Shown here piece after piece: positions 37,494 to 45,606 of a stretch of 62,763 bases of DNA. This DNA is from a virus. The position numbers and the translations under genes were made by a program. The first letter of the stretch is position 1; each line of letters begins with the position of its first letter. The stretch lies in the IMG/VR virus record IMGVR_UViG_3300044641_003586, positions 1 through 62,763 of that record; one strand, 5' to 3'. The notes under the pieces were generated by a model. The model did no database searches, was not told where the DNA came from, and saw only the letters and a list, made by a program, of their open reading frames with translations.

Positions 37494-39766
37494 GCAGTTG
37501 CTCTAAGAGATGCTTGCTGTGCCTGTGCTGCGGCAGACTTGCGTGCAATATCGGCTGCAACTTCGGCATCACGAAGGGCGCGTTTTTGCGCTGCTTCAAC
37601 TTGGCGTTGTTCCATCTTCATGCGGAACTCCTCGGCACGCTGATCCATTTTGGCTTGCCATTCCGCCATCTTTATTTCAATGGGATTCGGGCCTTCAGGT
37701 GGAGCAGGCTGTCCAGCAGCCTCCGCTTCCATCGCCTGTTGTTTCTGTAAGTGTCTCGAACCGTTGACGATGATTTCGTTGAACTGCTGGAGTTGTTGGC
37801 GGAACATTGGGGCTTCTGGCCCTGTGAATTGCTCAAGTGTTTGCGCGGCATGGTCGAAGATTTTAGCCATTGGCGGAACGATCTGCGCGTAAAGCTCAGG
37901 GTTCTGTCCGGCTTGGTCAAACTGCTGGTAGAACTCAGCCAACTTGCCAACGTGAATTTGCAGGTGAACCCGCTTGTTTTCATTGGGCAGGATCATCTGG
38001 TCAATGCCTTGAGCAAGAAGACCATTTTGAGCATCTGCAATGGCGGCGTCAATCGGAGGACGTTGATCGGCTCCCGGAACTGTGGTGAGTTCATCAGCCA
38101 TTTGCCAACCAGCAATAGCTCCCGTGAAGCCACGAACAAGCGTCTGCTTGCCGTAATCGTCGTAGTAGGGGTAGAGCGGCATCAAGTTCTCATAAGCCAA
38201 ACGGCGTGCAGATGGGCTTCCAAATCCGATGGAGCGACTGGCGCGAGTATAGCGGAAGTCGATCATATCGAGAGCTTCAGTTGGAATGCCATCTTCCATG
38301 CACATCTCACGGAACTGCCAGACTTGCTCACCGCCAGGCTCACCACGTTGGTAGCCTTTACGGAAGAAGCGACGAACAACCTCCTTAAACAAACGATCAA
38401 GAGGCTGCATGAACAGGTTAATGGCAGTCACCGAAAGTTGGGAAGCCATTTCCATGCGGCTCATCGCTTCAAACTTAGACAACTCACGTCCTGTATCAAG
38501 TGTCTTGGATGAAGTGTATTGAGCGATGTTGTTGTAGAACGTCTGACGCAGACTTTGAACCGTAGGCTCAATGTTGTTAATGATGTTTGGCTGCTGAACT
38601 TGAACGAATTGCGCTCCCGGCGTGACGAGATAGCCTGCTCCATAAGGAACAATGCGGAAGTTTTCGACAGCTTCTTCACTTTCGACTTGCCAATGCGGAC
38701 CAGCGGTTTGCGCCACATCAACTTTCTTATTCTCAAGACGCATCAACTGTTGGAAGGCGTTAAACATATCAGCCCCAAGACCACGAATGCCGTGGTAAGT
38801 GCCATTGGTGCCAATGCCACGGGTGAAGAATGTAAATGCTTCACAAGCTGTCCTGTAAAGACTGCGAGACTTGAATAGGAATGTCTCAGGAACTCCATCT
38901 GTAATGGGGTAGCCATTTTCTGCAAAGGCATACATAGAATAACTACCATCCAGTTCCTTGACCCACATATAGATTACAGATACAGAAGGACTTGTTTCAC
39001 CAAAAGTGATGTCGTTGTTCTTCCAGCGGCTCTCCCATTCCATCCAATTTAGTGGATCTGGAATCTGTTCGGAAGCATTCATTACTGCCTTTTTAAGCTG
39101 ACCGATATTCCAACCTTGCTCCTCTGCCGTTGCGCCCATCTCAATGTAGCGCATAAGATCAGACGGGTTTTCCAGCTTTTTGAGGCAAGCGTATTGGATC
39201 TCGCATTCATTTGCCCGTGTTTGACGGGGAATCTTCATGTAAGCCAAACTTGTCACATCCCATTCCCAATTTACTGGATCAGGAAAGAAGGCAATACCAA
39301 CGCCATGCAGCGTCATGTAATGCGGGATATAGGCATACTTGAAGTTGAAATCAGGCCAATTCCTGATGACTCGGCTCAGATTTAGGCTGATACGCTGAGA
39401 AATCTCCTGATTCTCAACGCCTTCGCCATACTTAGTCCGAACATCAATCAAGTTTTCTGTGCCACTGATAAGGTCGTAGAAAGCTGCCAATGAGGTATCA
39501 AGAACAGCTTTGGCATCGCCTGGGTTAAAGTTCGACATGTAGGCCAGCCCTTGCTTAGCCAACATATTTTGATCTAGGGGCGGTGCTCCATCGACCATAG
39601 CCTGAACTTTAGCCATTTGCTGATTGCTTTTAAGATCAGCACGTTGTAAGCGAAACCAAAGACTTCTGGCAGCGCCGACATCCTTGATGCGTTCTTCAAG
39701 GAATTTTCCCTTGTCGTCAACAACAGGGGGATTATAGGATTCAAGGGTATTTGTGGAGTCTGCCAT
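37490..39766 (-). CDS. Portal protein (head-tail connector)
   Basis: 758 residues, in the size range of long podovirus portals. The N-terminal pattern (RSLWFRLQRADLKSNQQMAK, then LDTSLAAFYDLISGTENLID) and the central stem-like region (FNAFQQLMRLENKKVDVAQT) fit portal proteins. A Gln-rich coiled C-terminus (MEQRQVEAAQKRALRDAEVA) suits the barrel that projects into the head. It is followed by scaffold and capsid genes as in other podoviruses. It forms the ring through which terminase pumps DNA. Confidence 0.8.
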   Translation of the reverse strand: MADSTNTLESYNPPVVDDKGKFLEERIKDVGAARSLWFRLQRADLKSNQQMAKVQAMVDGAPPLDQNMLAKQGLAYMSNFNPGDAKAVLDTSLAAFYDLISGTENLIDVRTKYGEGVENQEISQRISLNLSRVIRNWPDFNFKYAYIPHYMTLHGVGIAFFPDPVNWEWDVTSLAYMKIPRQTRANECEIQYACLKKLENPSDLMRYIEMGATAEEQGWNIGQLKKAVMNASEQIPDPLNWMEWESRWKNNDITFGETSPSVSVIYMWVKELDGSYSMYAFAENGYPITDGVPETFLFKSRSLYRTACEAFTFFTRGIGTNGTYHGIRGLGADMFNAFQQLMRLENKKVDVAQTAGPHWQVESEEAVENFRIVPYGAGYLVTPGAQFVQVQQPNIINNIEPTVQSLRQTFYNNIAQYTSSKTLDTGRELSKFEAMSRMEMASQLSVTAINLFMQPLDRLFKEVVRRFFRKGYQRGEPGGEQVWQFREMCMEDGIPTEALDMIDFRYTRASRSIGFGSPSARRLAYENLMPLYPYYDDYGKQTLVRGFTGAIAGWQMADELTTVPGADQRPPIDAAIADAQNGLLAQGIDQMILPNENKRVHLQIHVGKLAEFYQQFDQAGQNPELYAQIVPPMAKIFDHAAQTLEQFTGPEAPMFRQQLQQFNEIIVNGSRHLQKQQAMEAEAAGQPAPPEGPNPIEIKMAEWQAKMDQRAEEFRMKMEQRQVEAAQKRALRDAEVAADIARKSAAAQAQQASLRATA

Positions 39767-39768
39767 AA

Positions 39769-40818
39769 TTATGCTAGACTAACCCACTTGGCTGGTCCCG
39801 CAACCTTCAATCCACTGCCAGTTTCATTACAGGCGGCAATAACCTCGGCCAATGGAATCTGAAGCAAAGTAGCAACTTTCTTGGCAGTCATCTTCTCGGT
39901 AGAGGCTTCGATAGTGTTTTTAATCTTGAATGCCGTAAAACTGGCAGTCGGCAACTTGCCATCCTGTCCACTGAGACTTTTAGCTTCTTCAGCGGCAACC
40001 TGAACAGGTTCAGCTTTAGCTTTTTCAGGCTTAACCGAGTTGATTTTGTCCGCCAAAACAAGGTCCGCAAGGGTGCCATCTTTACAACCGTGGACAACCA
40101 CTGCATGTCCATCATAAGGCTTTGAGTGGTCAAGTTCTTGATCGCCAGTCAAGTCGTCACAAACAATCTTGCCGCCCTCAATACGGTAGTTTCCAGTATT
40201 CCAGTTGTGTTGGATGAGAATGGTATTGTGAGCGTGTGGAACAATCTCAAAGCGCATTTGGATGTCAAAAGGCTCAAGAGGTCCGCTCCAAGGCATCACG
40301 CGATCAATCTGGCCGATCATGGGAGACATAGCCCCAAGCGCATGATGGTAAATACCTGTGCCAACCATGTGAGGCTCGCCAAATGCAGCTTTGCGTGTTC
40401 CATTCGGAAGGAATGTCCATCCGCGAGTTGGAACAATCGCTCCCATGTGAGCTTTGCCGCTTTCGTGGTGCTCTTTCTGGAGCTTAGACAACCATCCTGG
40501 CTGAACTGGAGTGTTATCAAGTTCATACCAATACCAAGGACCATTAGTGTATTTCTCAGCGACAATCTGTGCCGTTTCGCGGAAATGCTTGGCTGCTGCG
40601 TCTGTTGCATTGCTGGAGTAGAAATCCAAAACATGAATATCTACGTTGCTGAACAACGGTTCAATTTCCTCAAGGAATTTGCGAGATTCGTTTTCAATCT
40701 CCCGACGAGCAAAAATCGCGCAGGAAAATCCAGCATAAGGACCAAACTTCTTAAAAACAGCAGCAGTTTTAGACAGCATCTTGATGTCGTGAGCCGACAC
40801 AGGGATAGCGAGTAGCAT
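39769..40818 (-). CDS. Glycosyltransferase-like protein next to the portal
   Basis: 349 residues. A GT-A-like fold is suggested by MLLAIPVSAHDIKMLSKTAA, WYWYELDNTPVQPGWLSKLQ (a D-x-x-P donor-side block, about 95-115) and HNTILIQHNWNTGNYRIEGG. The C-terminal 80 residues are a separate Lys/Glu/Ala-rich region ending in a small helical domain (MTAKKVATLLQIPLAEVIAA) that resembles a helix-turn-helix or lysine-rich binding module. It lies between portal and the fused glycosyltransferase gene. Confidence 0.6.
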   Translation of the reverse strand: MLLAIPVSAHDIKMLSKTAAVFKKFGPYAGFSCAIFARREIENESRKFLEEIEPLFSNVDIHVLDFYSSNATDAAAKHFRETAQIVAEKYTNGPWYWYELDNTPVQPGWLSKLQKEHHESGKAHMGAIVPTRGWTFLPNGTRKAAFGEPHMVGTGIYHHALGAMSPMIGQIDRVMPWSGPLEPFDIQMRFEIVPHAHNTILIQHNWNTGNYRIEGGKIVCDDLTGDQELDHSKPYDGHAVVVHGCKDGTLADLVLADKINSVKPEKAKAEPVQVAAEEAKSLSGQDGKLPTASFTAFKIKNTIEASTEKMTAKKVATLLQIPLAEVIAACNETGSGLKVAGPAKWVSLA

Positions 40819-40866
40819 AGGATAGTATGTGGTGTTGTGGTTTAGTGTTCGATTGACGAGCGATTC

Positions 40867-43308
40867 TTATAGAAGGGAAGTAATTTGTCCAGACATTACA
40901 TCAAAAATTGGATGCTCCTTCCAGCCGCTTTCCTGCAAGGCAGTATGCGGTGCATGAAACCGTGCTGATCGAAGATTGCTGCCAAAATTTTGAGGGGCTA
41001 GGCGAACGGTGAACATAACCACTTCATTTTCGGCTTCCTCTTGGCTCATTCCAGTGAATTTGGCTACCTTAAATGCAGCTTTTCTAACTGTTCCCTCCAT
41101 AAAACGAACGCCATTCCCCTCCCAGCACCAGCCATAGCCACGTCCAACTCGCGGAACAATAGAAGTATCAAAGCTGCCAGCATGAATCAAATTTGATCTT
41201 AATCGCTTGGATTCTTTGCCATTGATGGCTGGCAATACTACCGATCCATCAAAGACGTATTGAGCGTTGGATGGAGGATAAATACAGTCTGGAATATCAA
41301 GGCATCCCTCTAAGATACGAGGGTGTTTTAGCCCTTCAGCAATCGTCATGGCGGATGATTGATTCCCGATGAAAAGACTACTTCCAGCAATGAGTTTTGC
41401 CAGTTCCAGCATGTTTTTGACCTTTACATGTTTAACATCTCCAAAGTGACGGAATGCCGCATATTCCTCATCTAAACCTACAAAAATAAGCTGATCGCCA
41501 TAGTGCTTAACAATCTCACCCCAAGGAAAGTAATCATTGTTGTAGCGAGGGCTGCGATTTATCACGATTTTTCCGTGAAAATCAAAGTCTGACACTTTAA
41601 TCCAGGGTTCAGAAAAAACAGGGACAGCCTCAATAAATCCCATCATGTGAGCATGTTTAGCATGAACCGCTGCTAAGTTTGTCTTTCTGTCATGCACACC
41701 CACTCGGCGGAAATCCTCTGAACGCCAATCGCATTCATCGGGCCTTCCGATGCGGACTGCTTTGATGATGGGCTGGCTTTCAAGGAAAGGGCGGATGAAC
41801 TTCTCACGGGCTACAATACCTTTGGTCAATCCGTCATCCCAAAGATGGTAAATAACTGGATTGCCTCGATAAACGAGAGTGGCTAGAGATACAACGCAGT
41901 CGCCTAAATCGCCGCTGCTAGATACCGTAACAGTAGGAAGCTCAATGGTTTTACTCATATCTTTTGTGGAACAATACACCCCATCATACTTATGTTCCAC
42001 AAAGTTCCACGCCACGGTGTCGTCAAAGACTTCCTCGGTGCAATGGACTCCTGTGATGCCAATGTGCTTAGATCTTGAGGCTGTTGGGACAATGCAATGC
42101 AGGTCGTTCTTTGGCATGACTCGAAGCTGGATATTCCAGTCCCAGCCTGCGGGAGATTCGTCTTCTTTCCCACTGGAATAGTCAAAATCCCAAGTGTCTT
42201 TGAGGTATTTGTTCCACACATGGGGCCATGTTCCCCAGATGTTGCCTGTGAACTCGGTGACTCGGTGCCATGTCGCGGGGTTCTTATCGGCCTTATCGCC
42301 TACCCACTTGGCACAGATCGCCATTGTTTTCTCGTCGCCATGCAGATTCCAACGGCTTGCCCCCCAAAGGAAGTCAAGGATGTCTGGCGAAACAAGAAAG
42401 TCGTCCTCGCCAAGAATGGTGAAGGTTGCGCCCTCAATGCGGAAGCAGTGGTCAAACAAATGCCAAGGATTGCGTAGGACGCCCAACTTTTCCTTGTTGA
42501 AATGCTTGATGACAGGAACCGGAGACTTGGCTGCAAACTCGTCAATGACAGCTACGCATTCATGCCTCTTGTCCGTAGGCTCAATGAAGAAGTGAACTGA
42601 GGACAAAAGTGACAAGTTGGTTTTAAGCCAGCTATCCAAAGTGGGCTTGAGATACTGCGGACGATCAGCGCAGGTGAAGGCCAAAATGGTTTGGCTTTGC
42701 AAGCGTCCCAAGGTCGTAGCTCCATGCTCATAGCGTTCCTTGGAGTTCGACTTGCGAGCCACATCATCTTCCTCGCCATATCCTTGAGAGGGATTGGCAT
42801 GAAGAAAACCAAGGTCAACCTTACCTCCCTTTGTGGCATCCACATAGCCCCAGCGTTTTGCAACCTCGGTAAACCAGTTGTCGCAATAGACCGATTTGAA
42901 GGACGGGTGCCACAGATAGCCCATTGCTTCGTAGAAACGCTTAGACACGATGGGATGGCAAATCAGTTCGTCCTTGCGATGCTTGTCGCCAACATGCAGG
43001 ATGTCTGCCCCATTGCTCATGTAGGACTCAATGATCTGATCCCAAGCATGAGCGGGTTGCCAGTCATCATCTAAGGCAACTAGCACATCGCCAGTCGCTT
43101 CTTCAGCAGCTTTGTTCCATGCCGCTACAACGGTGTTCTCGTTGGAGATCACCGCATCAGGAAACGCAGCTTTGCCAACTTCGTCATCGTGGTCAACGCA
43201 GGTGATGATTTCAATGTTGGCTGAGTTGTCCGCACGTCCAAGCCATAGCTGTTGACATTTCTTAGCGGCTTCAGGACGACGGGTTGCGTGTAATAATGAT
43301 ATTTTCAT
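40867..43308 (-). CDS. Three-domain fused glycosyltransferase
   Basis: 813 residues from MKISLLHATRRPE (43308). Domain 1 (about 1-200) is GT2-like, with ATGDVLVALDDDWQPAH as the metal site. Domain 2 (about 205-440) is GT-A-like with FTILGEDDFLVSPDILDFLW, reminiscent of GnT-I-type enzymes. Domain 3 (about 460-720) is GT-B, GT9-like, with SSSGDLGDCVVSLATL and FIGNQSSAMTIAEGLKHP. One chain could add successive sugars to a glycan. The start is set by an in-frame stop upstream at 43310-43312 in the alternative frame and by the structured region above it. The acceptor is unknown: virion, host envelope or DNA. Confidence 0.8.
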   Translation of the reverse strand: MKISLLHATRRPEAAKKCQQLWLGRADNSANIEIITCVDHDDEVGKAAFPDAVISNENTVVAAWNKAAEEATGDVLVALDDDWQPAHAWDQIIESYMSNGADILHVGDKHRKDELICHPIVSKRFYEAMGYLWHPSFKSVYCDNWFTEVAKRWGYVDATKGGKVDLGFLHANPSQGYGEEDDVARKSNSKERYEHGATTLGRLQSQTILAFTCADRPQYLKPTLDSWLKTNLSLLSSVHFFIEPTDKRHECVAVIDEFAAKSPVPVIKHFNKEKLGVLRNPWHLFDHCFRIEGATFTILGEDDFLVSPDILDFLWGASRWNLHGDEKTMAICAKWVGDKADKNPATWHRVTEFTGNIWGTWPHVWNKYLKDTWDFDYSSGKEDESPAGWDWNIQLRVMPKNDLHCIVPTASRSKHIGITGVHCTEEVFDDTVAWNFVEHKYDGVYCSTKDMSKTIELPTVTVSSSGDLGDCVVSLATLVYRGNPVIYHLWDDGLTKGIVAREKFIRPFLESQPIIKAVRIGRPDECDWRSEDFRRVGVHDRKTNLAAVHAKHAHMMGFIEAVPVFSEPWIKVSDFDFHGKIVINRSPRYNNDYFPWGEIVKHYGDQLIFVGLDEEYAAFRHFGDVKHVKVKNMLELAKLIAGSSLFIGNQSSAMTIAEGLKHPRILEGCLDIPDCIYPPSNAQYVFDGSVVLPAINGKESKRLRSNLIHAGSFDTSIVPRVGRGYGWCWEGNGVRFMEGTVRKAAFKVAKFTGMSQEEAENEVVMFTVRLAPQNFGSNLRSARFHAPHTALQESGWKEHPIFDVMSGQITSLL

Positions 43309-43330
43309 ATTAAAGTATATAGGAAATTGA

Positions 43331-43424
43331 TGCCTGCCGCCGCAAGAGTCCTCCGAAAATTTCCGAAGGCGTATGCCCCCTTGCGCTTGAACAAGGTTCT
43401 CGTCTAGCACAGGAACGGCAGGCA
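43331..43424 (-). ncRNA. Folded intergenic element closed by a 9-bp stem
   Basis: TGCCTGCCG (43331-43339) and CGGCAGGCA (43416-43424) pair perfectly. Inside, CGCAAG (43341-43346) pairs perfectly with CTTGCG (43380-43385). It lies between the tRNA-like element and the start of the fused glycosyltransferase gene, so it may be its leader or the second half of one longer RNA. The strand cannot be settled from pairing alone. Confidence 0.4.
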
Positions 43425-43430
43425 AATTGG

Positions 43431-43540
43431 TGACTCAGGCTGGAATTGCACCAGCTATTGCAAGACCCTTCAGTGGCTTCTTTATCTTGCTTTCGCCACT
43501 GGACGGAAGGCTGCGTGTCACTTTCCACGCCGCTGAGTCA
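43431..43540 (-). ncRNA. tRNA-like, pseudoknotted RNA element
   Basis: Read leftward, TGACTCAG at the 5' end pairs with CTGAGTCA at the 3' end (8 bp). The next bases complete a 3' end reading A-CCA. Just before this lies a T-arm-like hairpin, GCTGG-TGCAATT-CCAGC: 5 bp, 7-nt loop, with the conserved G53-C61, C56, A57 and A58. After the 5' stem there are two free bases and a D-arm-like hairpin (GCGTG/CACGC). The centre is not a normal anticodon arm: CCTT plus CAGTGGC pair with GCCACTG plus AAGG, and GCAAGA in its loop pairs with TCTTGC downstream, a pseudoknot. It could be a decayed tRNA, a tRNA mimic or a novel RNA. Confidence 0.45.
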
Positions 43541-43552
43541 AATTGTCAAAGA

Positions 43553-43894
43553 TCATTTCTTTGCAGGACTGACACGCGCCCCCATCCCGACACGGGACTT
43601 CTCGCGCATCTTTGTCTGCACTTTTTTGCGGCCTAGCTCGCCTGCTGTCTTGGGGGTTTCGGAGGACACACGCTTCGTGGGGCGGCAATACTCGTTGGAG
43701 CCTCCAGCACCACAGGGTTTGCCTGTTCGCTGGTCCTTCCAGTTTTCCTTTTCCCATCGCTTGAGATTGGAACCAGCTTCGCCCTTTCGGACATTGCCTT
43801 TAGCCTTGCGGCACTTGGCAATGGCTTGAGAGGCACGGGCCGATGGAAACACGGCATAGCTGGCTTTGACTTTGTTGTAGCAGGCGTCTTTCAT
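43553..43894 (-). CDS. Basic Cys-containing protein resembling DUF5872-type phage proteins
   Basis: 113 residues. ACYNKVKASYAVFPSARASQ, AIAKCRKAKG and RTGKPCGAGGSNEYCRPTKR with SSETPKT match, from memory, a family of small basic proteins in phages and large viruses. High Lys/Arg content suggests nucleic-acid or virion binding. It precedes the tRNA-like element by 13 bases and follows a 37-residue peptide gene. Confidence 0.65.
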   Translation of the reverse strand: MKDACYNKVKASYAVFPSARASQAIAKCRKAKGNVRKGEAGSNLKRWEKENWKDQRTGKPCGAGGSNEYCRPTKRVSSETPKTAGELGRKKVQTKMREKSRVGMGARVSPAKK

Positions 43895-43899
43895 GGAAA

Positions 43900-44013
43900 C
43901 TACTTTCGCTTTTGAGAGCTTGCGCGTGGCCCCTTTCCGTAACGGGCTTTTTCGCGCATCTCATGTTTCTCGCCCATCTCATGCCCGTCCTCTTTGGATG
44001 AGTTATGCTTCAT
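43900..44013 (-). CDS. 37-residue charged peptide
   Basis: MKHNSSKEDGHEMGEKHEMR then a basic tail ending SSQKRK. It ends five bases before the next start. It is His/Glu/Lys-rich with no known family. It resembles in its first four residues the peptide at 29109-29234. Confidence 0.45.
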   Translation of the reverse strand: MKHNSSKEDGHEMGEKHEMREKARYGKGPRASSQKRK

Positions 44014-44049
44014 GGAGCAGGTTTTTTTGCAGCGGGGGGGGTCATAAGA

Positions 44050-44319
44050 TTATTGGCAGCTTTCACACTCCCCCTCGGTTACGTTGCACGCACGATCTGG
44101 CAACGGTTCATTGAAATCGTCGCCTTCGTAATAGCAGACAAGACTGATCGCGGGTTCGGCAGGAGGACCACCTTGGTTAATGACAGGCTCACATTTAAGG
44201 CCAAAGCTCATGGGCAACTTATAGTTACGAACGGCTTCATTGAGGGCAACCATAACGTCATTCAGAACATCGGTTGGGTGTTGGTAGAGGTGGAGGGGGC
44301 GGGTGTGGTATGAGGTCAT
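44050..44319 (-). CDS. Small protein, possible C-terminal zinc site
   Basis: 89 residues from MTSYHTRPLHLYQHP (44319); a longer frame to 44382 would overlap the membrane peptide gene. The C-terminus has CNVTEGECESC. It is otherwise unrecognised. It starts in an ATGA overlap with the 27-residue membrane peptide. Confidence 0.58.
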   Translation of the reverse strand: MTSYHTRPLHLYQHPTDVLNDVMVALNEAVRNYKLPMSFGLKCEPVINQGGPPAEPAISLVCYYEGDDFNEPLPDRACNVTEGECESCQ

Positions 44320-44399
44320 GGGATAATCAAAACTCCAAACAGAAACACGAACGACAAAAAGGCAAGCATGGAAGAAAGCCAAAGGAAGTCAGAGTCCAT
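44316..44399 (-). CDS. 27-residue membrane peptide
   Basis: MDSDFLWLSSMLAFLSFVFL continues into GVLIIP; it is almost wholly one transmembrane helix. Its stop overlaps the next start (ATGA), the usual coupling in this genome, which supports translation. Confidence 0.5.
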   Translation of the reverse strand: MDSDFLWLSSMLAFLSFVFLFGVLIIP

Positions 44400-44408
44400 A
44401 GTAAGTTA

Positions 44409-44642
44409 TTATTTCTTCTTCACGCTTTTGCTTCCGACACAACCCCATTTCTTACGAGACAGGGCGTTAGGCGAATTGCGGTCTGAACGCCAGTCGCCCT
44501 TGATGTTGTTGCTGCGAGCACAGTAAGCATCTGCACGCTTGCTGCCGATAGGTCCGATTTTGCTGCCCTTCTGTCCGTATTTGACAGTTTTAGTGCGACC
44601 CGTTTCAGGATTCTTGACGGTCTTTGAGAACTTCTTTTCCAT
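44409..44642 (-). CDS. Small basic protein resembling DUF6321-type phage proteins
   Basis: 77 residues. The order GPIGSKRADAYCARS, then NNIKGDW, then NSPNALSRKKWGC is shared with a family of small basic phage and algal-virus proteins, from memory. The N-terminus is lysine-rich. It probably binds nucleic acid or is part of the particle. Confidence 0.65.
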   Translation of the reverse strand: MEKKFSKTVKNPETGRTKTVKYGQKGSKIGPIGSKRADAYCARSNNIKGDWRSDRNSPNALSRKKWGCVGSKSVKKK

Positions 44643-44665
44643 AGTGTTGAATCTTATATTTGTGG

Positions 44666-45076
44666 TTAGATGATGGCAAGACGCTTCTTGATTTTGTATT
44701 GAGTTTTTTCCGAATTGTCAGCGATAGCTTGTAGCAAGTTTTGAGTTCCATCGGTTGCCTTTGGCATTGCCGCCTTGATGAGCTTGCAAAGATCTTCTTC
44801 TCCTTTGAGAATGACTTTGAAAAACACTTCGCAGTCTTTGGAACCTGAATTGACAGAAGACATCTCAACAGCCTCTTTGTTGATCTGCGAGATATTGATG
44901 ACCTCTTTCTCAAGCCCAATGATGCGTTCGATCACATCGTCATAGTGTCCCTCGTAGGATTTATAGAGTCCACCAAGAAAGTCATGGTCCTGGAAAAAGG
45001 TAAGACCATTGCACTCGTTGTGAGCACGGTGAGCAAGAAATTGGAGGGCGCGTAATTGAAGGGCGATGGATTGCAT
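44666..45076 (-). CDS. Dps/ferritin-like protein (tentative)
   Basis: 136 residues. LRALQFLAHRAHNECNGLTF followed by FQDHDFLGGLYKSYEGHYDD and VIERIIGLEKEV has the His/Asp/Glu spacing of Dps family proteins, in which these residues build the iron site between subunits. A four-helix length fits, although it is short by about 20 residues. Known role of Dps: store iron and protect DNA from peroxide. A phage copy could protect injected DNA. The alternative is an unrelated helical bundle. Confidence 0.5.
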   Translation of the reverse strand: MQSIALQLRALQFLAHRAHNECNGLTFFQDHDFLGGLYKSYEGHYDDVIERIIGLEKEVINISQINKEAVEMSSVNSGSKDCEVFFKVILKGEEDLCKLIKAAMPKATDGTQNLLQAIADNSEKTQYKIKKRLAII

Positions 45077-45082
45077 AGGAAA

Positions 45083-45295
45083 TCAAATGTTTGAATCAGT
45101 TGGCGCGATTGGAGTAAATTGGGACGATTTTTGACCACGACGAAACCCGCGTATGTATTGCTCGTTAGCAATAGCCAAAAGTTCCAGATCTTTTTGATTC
45201 AGGCGAAAGACGTAGAACACAAGCCAAATGAGCGATGCGCTGAAGAATCCCACAAGGAACGCAGCAAGGTCACATGCCAGCCATGAGTCATTCAT
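45083..45295 (-). CDS. Single-span membrane protein
   Basis: 70 residues from MNDSWLACDLAAFLVGFF (45295), with the helix FLVGFFSASLIWLVFYVF and a basic cytoplasmic-type tail (RGFRRGQKS). It overlaps the previous stop by eight bases. The function is unknown. Confidence 0.58.
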   Translation of the reverse strand: MNDSWLACDLAAFLVGFFSASLIWLVFYVFRLNQKDLELLAIANEQYIRGFRRGQKSSQFTPIAPTDSNI

Positions 45296-45569
45296 GAGAA
45301 TTTTTCTCCAGCCTAGTTTGAATGTTGGCAATGATCTTGTGCCTCAACTTGGCGTTTCGACCAAGAATGATAACGGTATCCGCAATGATGTGCTCAATGA
45401 TGGAAATCTGATCTTCATCAGTTAGCGATTCACGCATTTCAGCCAATTTAGCAGAATGAACCTCCAAGCTCTCAATCAAGCGAAGGTATCCGTATTCAAT
45501 TTGTTCAGGCAAACTGCGAGGACGGGATGGGTCATTGAATCCAAGGACTTTTTTCGGAGAAGGTATCAT
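45288..45569 (-). CDS. Helical protein of unknown function
   Basis: 93 residues from MIPSPKKVLGFNDPSRP (45569). The frame extends upstream into the initiator-like gene, so the inner start is preferred. Helices include IEYGYLRLIESLEVHSAKLA and ISIIEHIIADTVIILGRNAK. There is no known family. It follows the initiator-like gene by 37 bases. Confidence 0.58.
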   Translation of the reverse strand: MIPSPKKVLGFNDPSRPRSLPEQIEYGYLRLIESLEVHSAKLAEMRESLTDEDQISIIEHIIADTVIILGRNAKLRHKIIANIQTRLEKNSHE

Positions 45570-45606
45570 GTGATGTGCGTTATGATGTAACGAGTATGAG
45601 GGATGG

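Noticed and set aside
43310-43528. A 72-codon GTG-started frame with several cysteines before the fused glycosyltransferase gene
   Set aside because: It has no ribosome-binding site and overlaps many paired stems; kept as the main alternative to the RNA interpretation.
43431-43540. Ordinary tRNA gene
   Set aside because: The anticodon arm cannot be drawn: no 5-7-5 hairpin with U33 exists, and the central part is about 35 bases too long.
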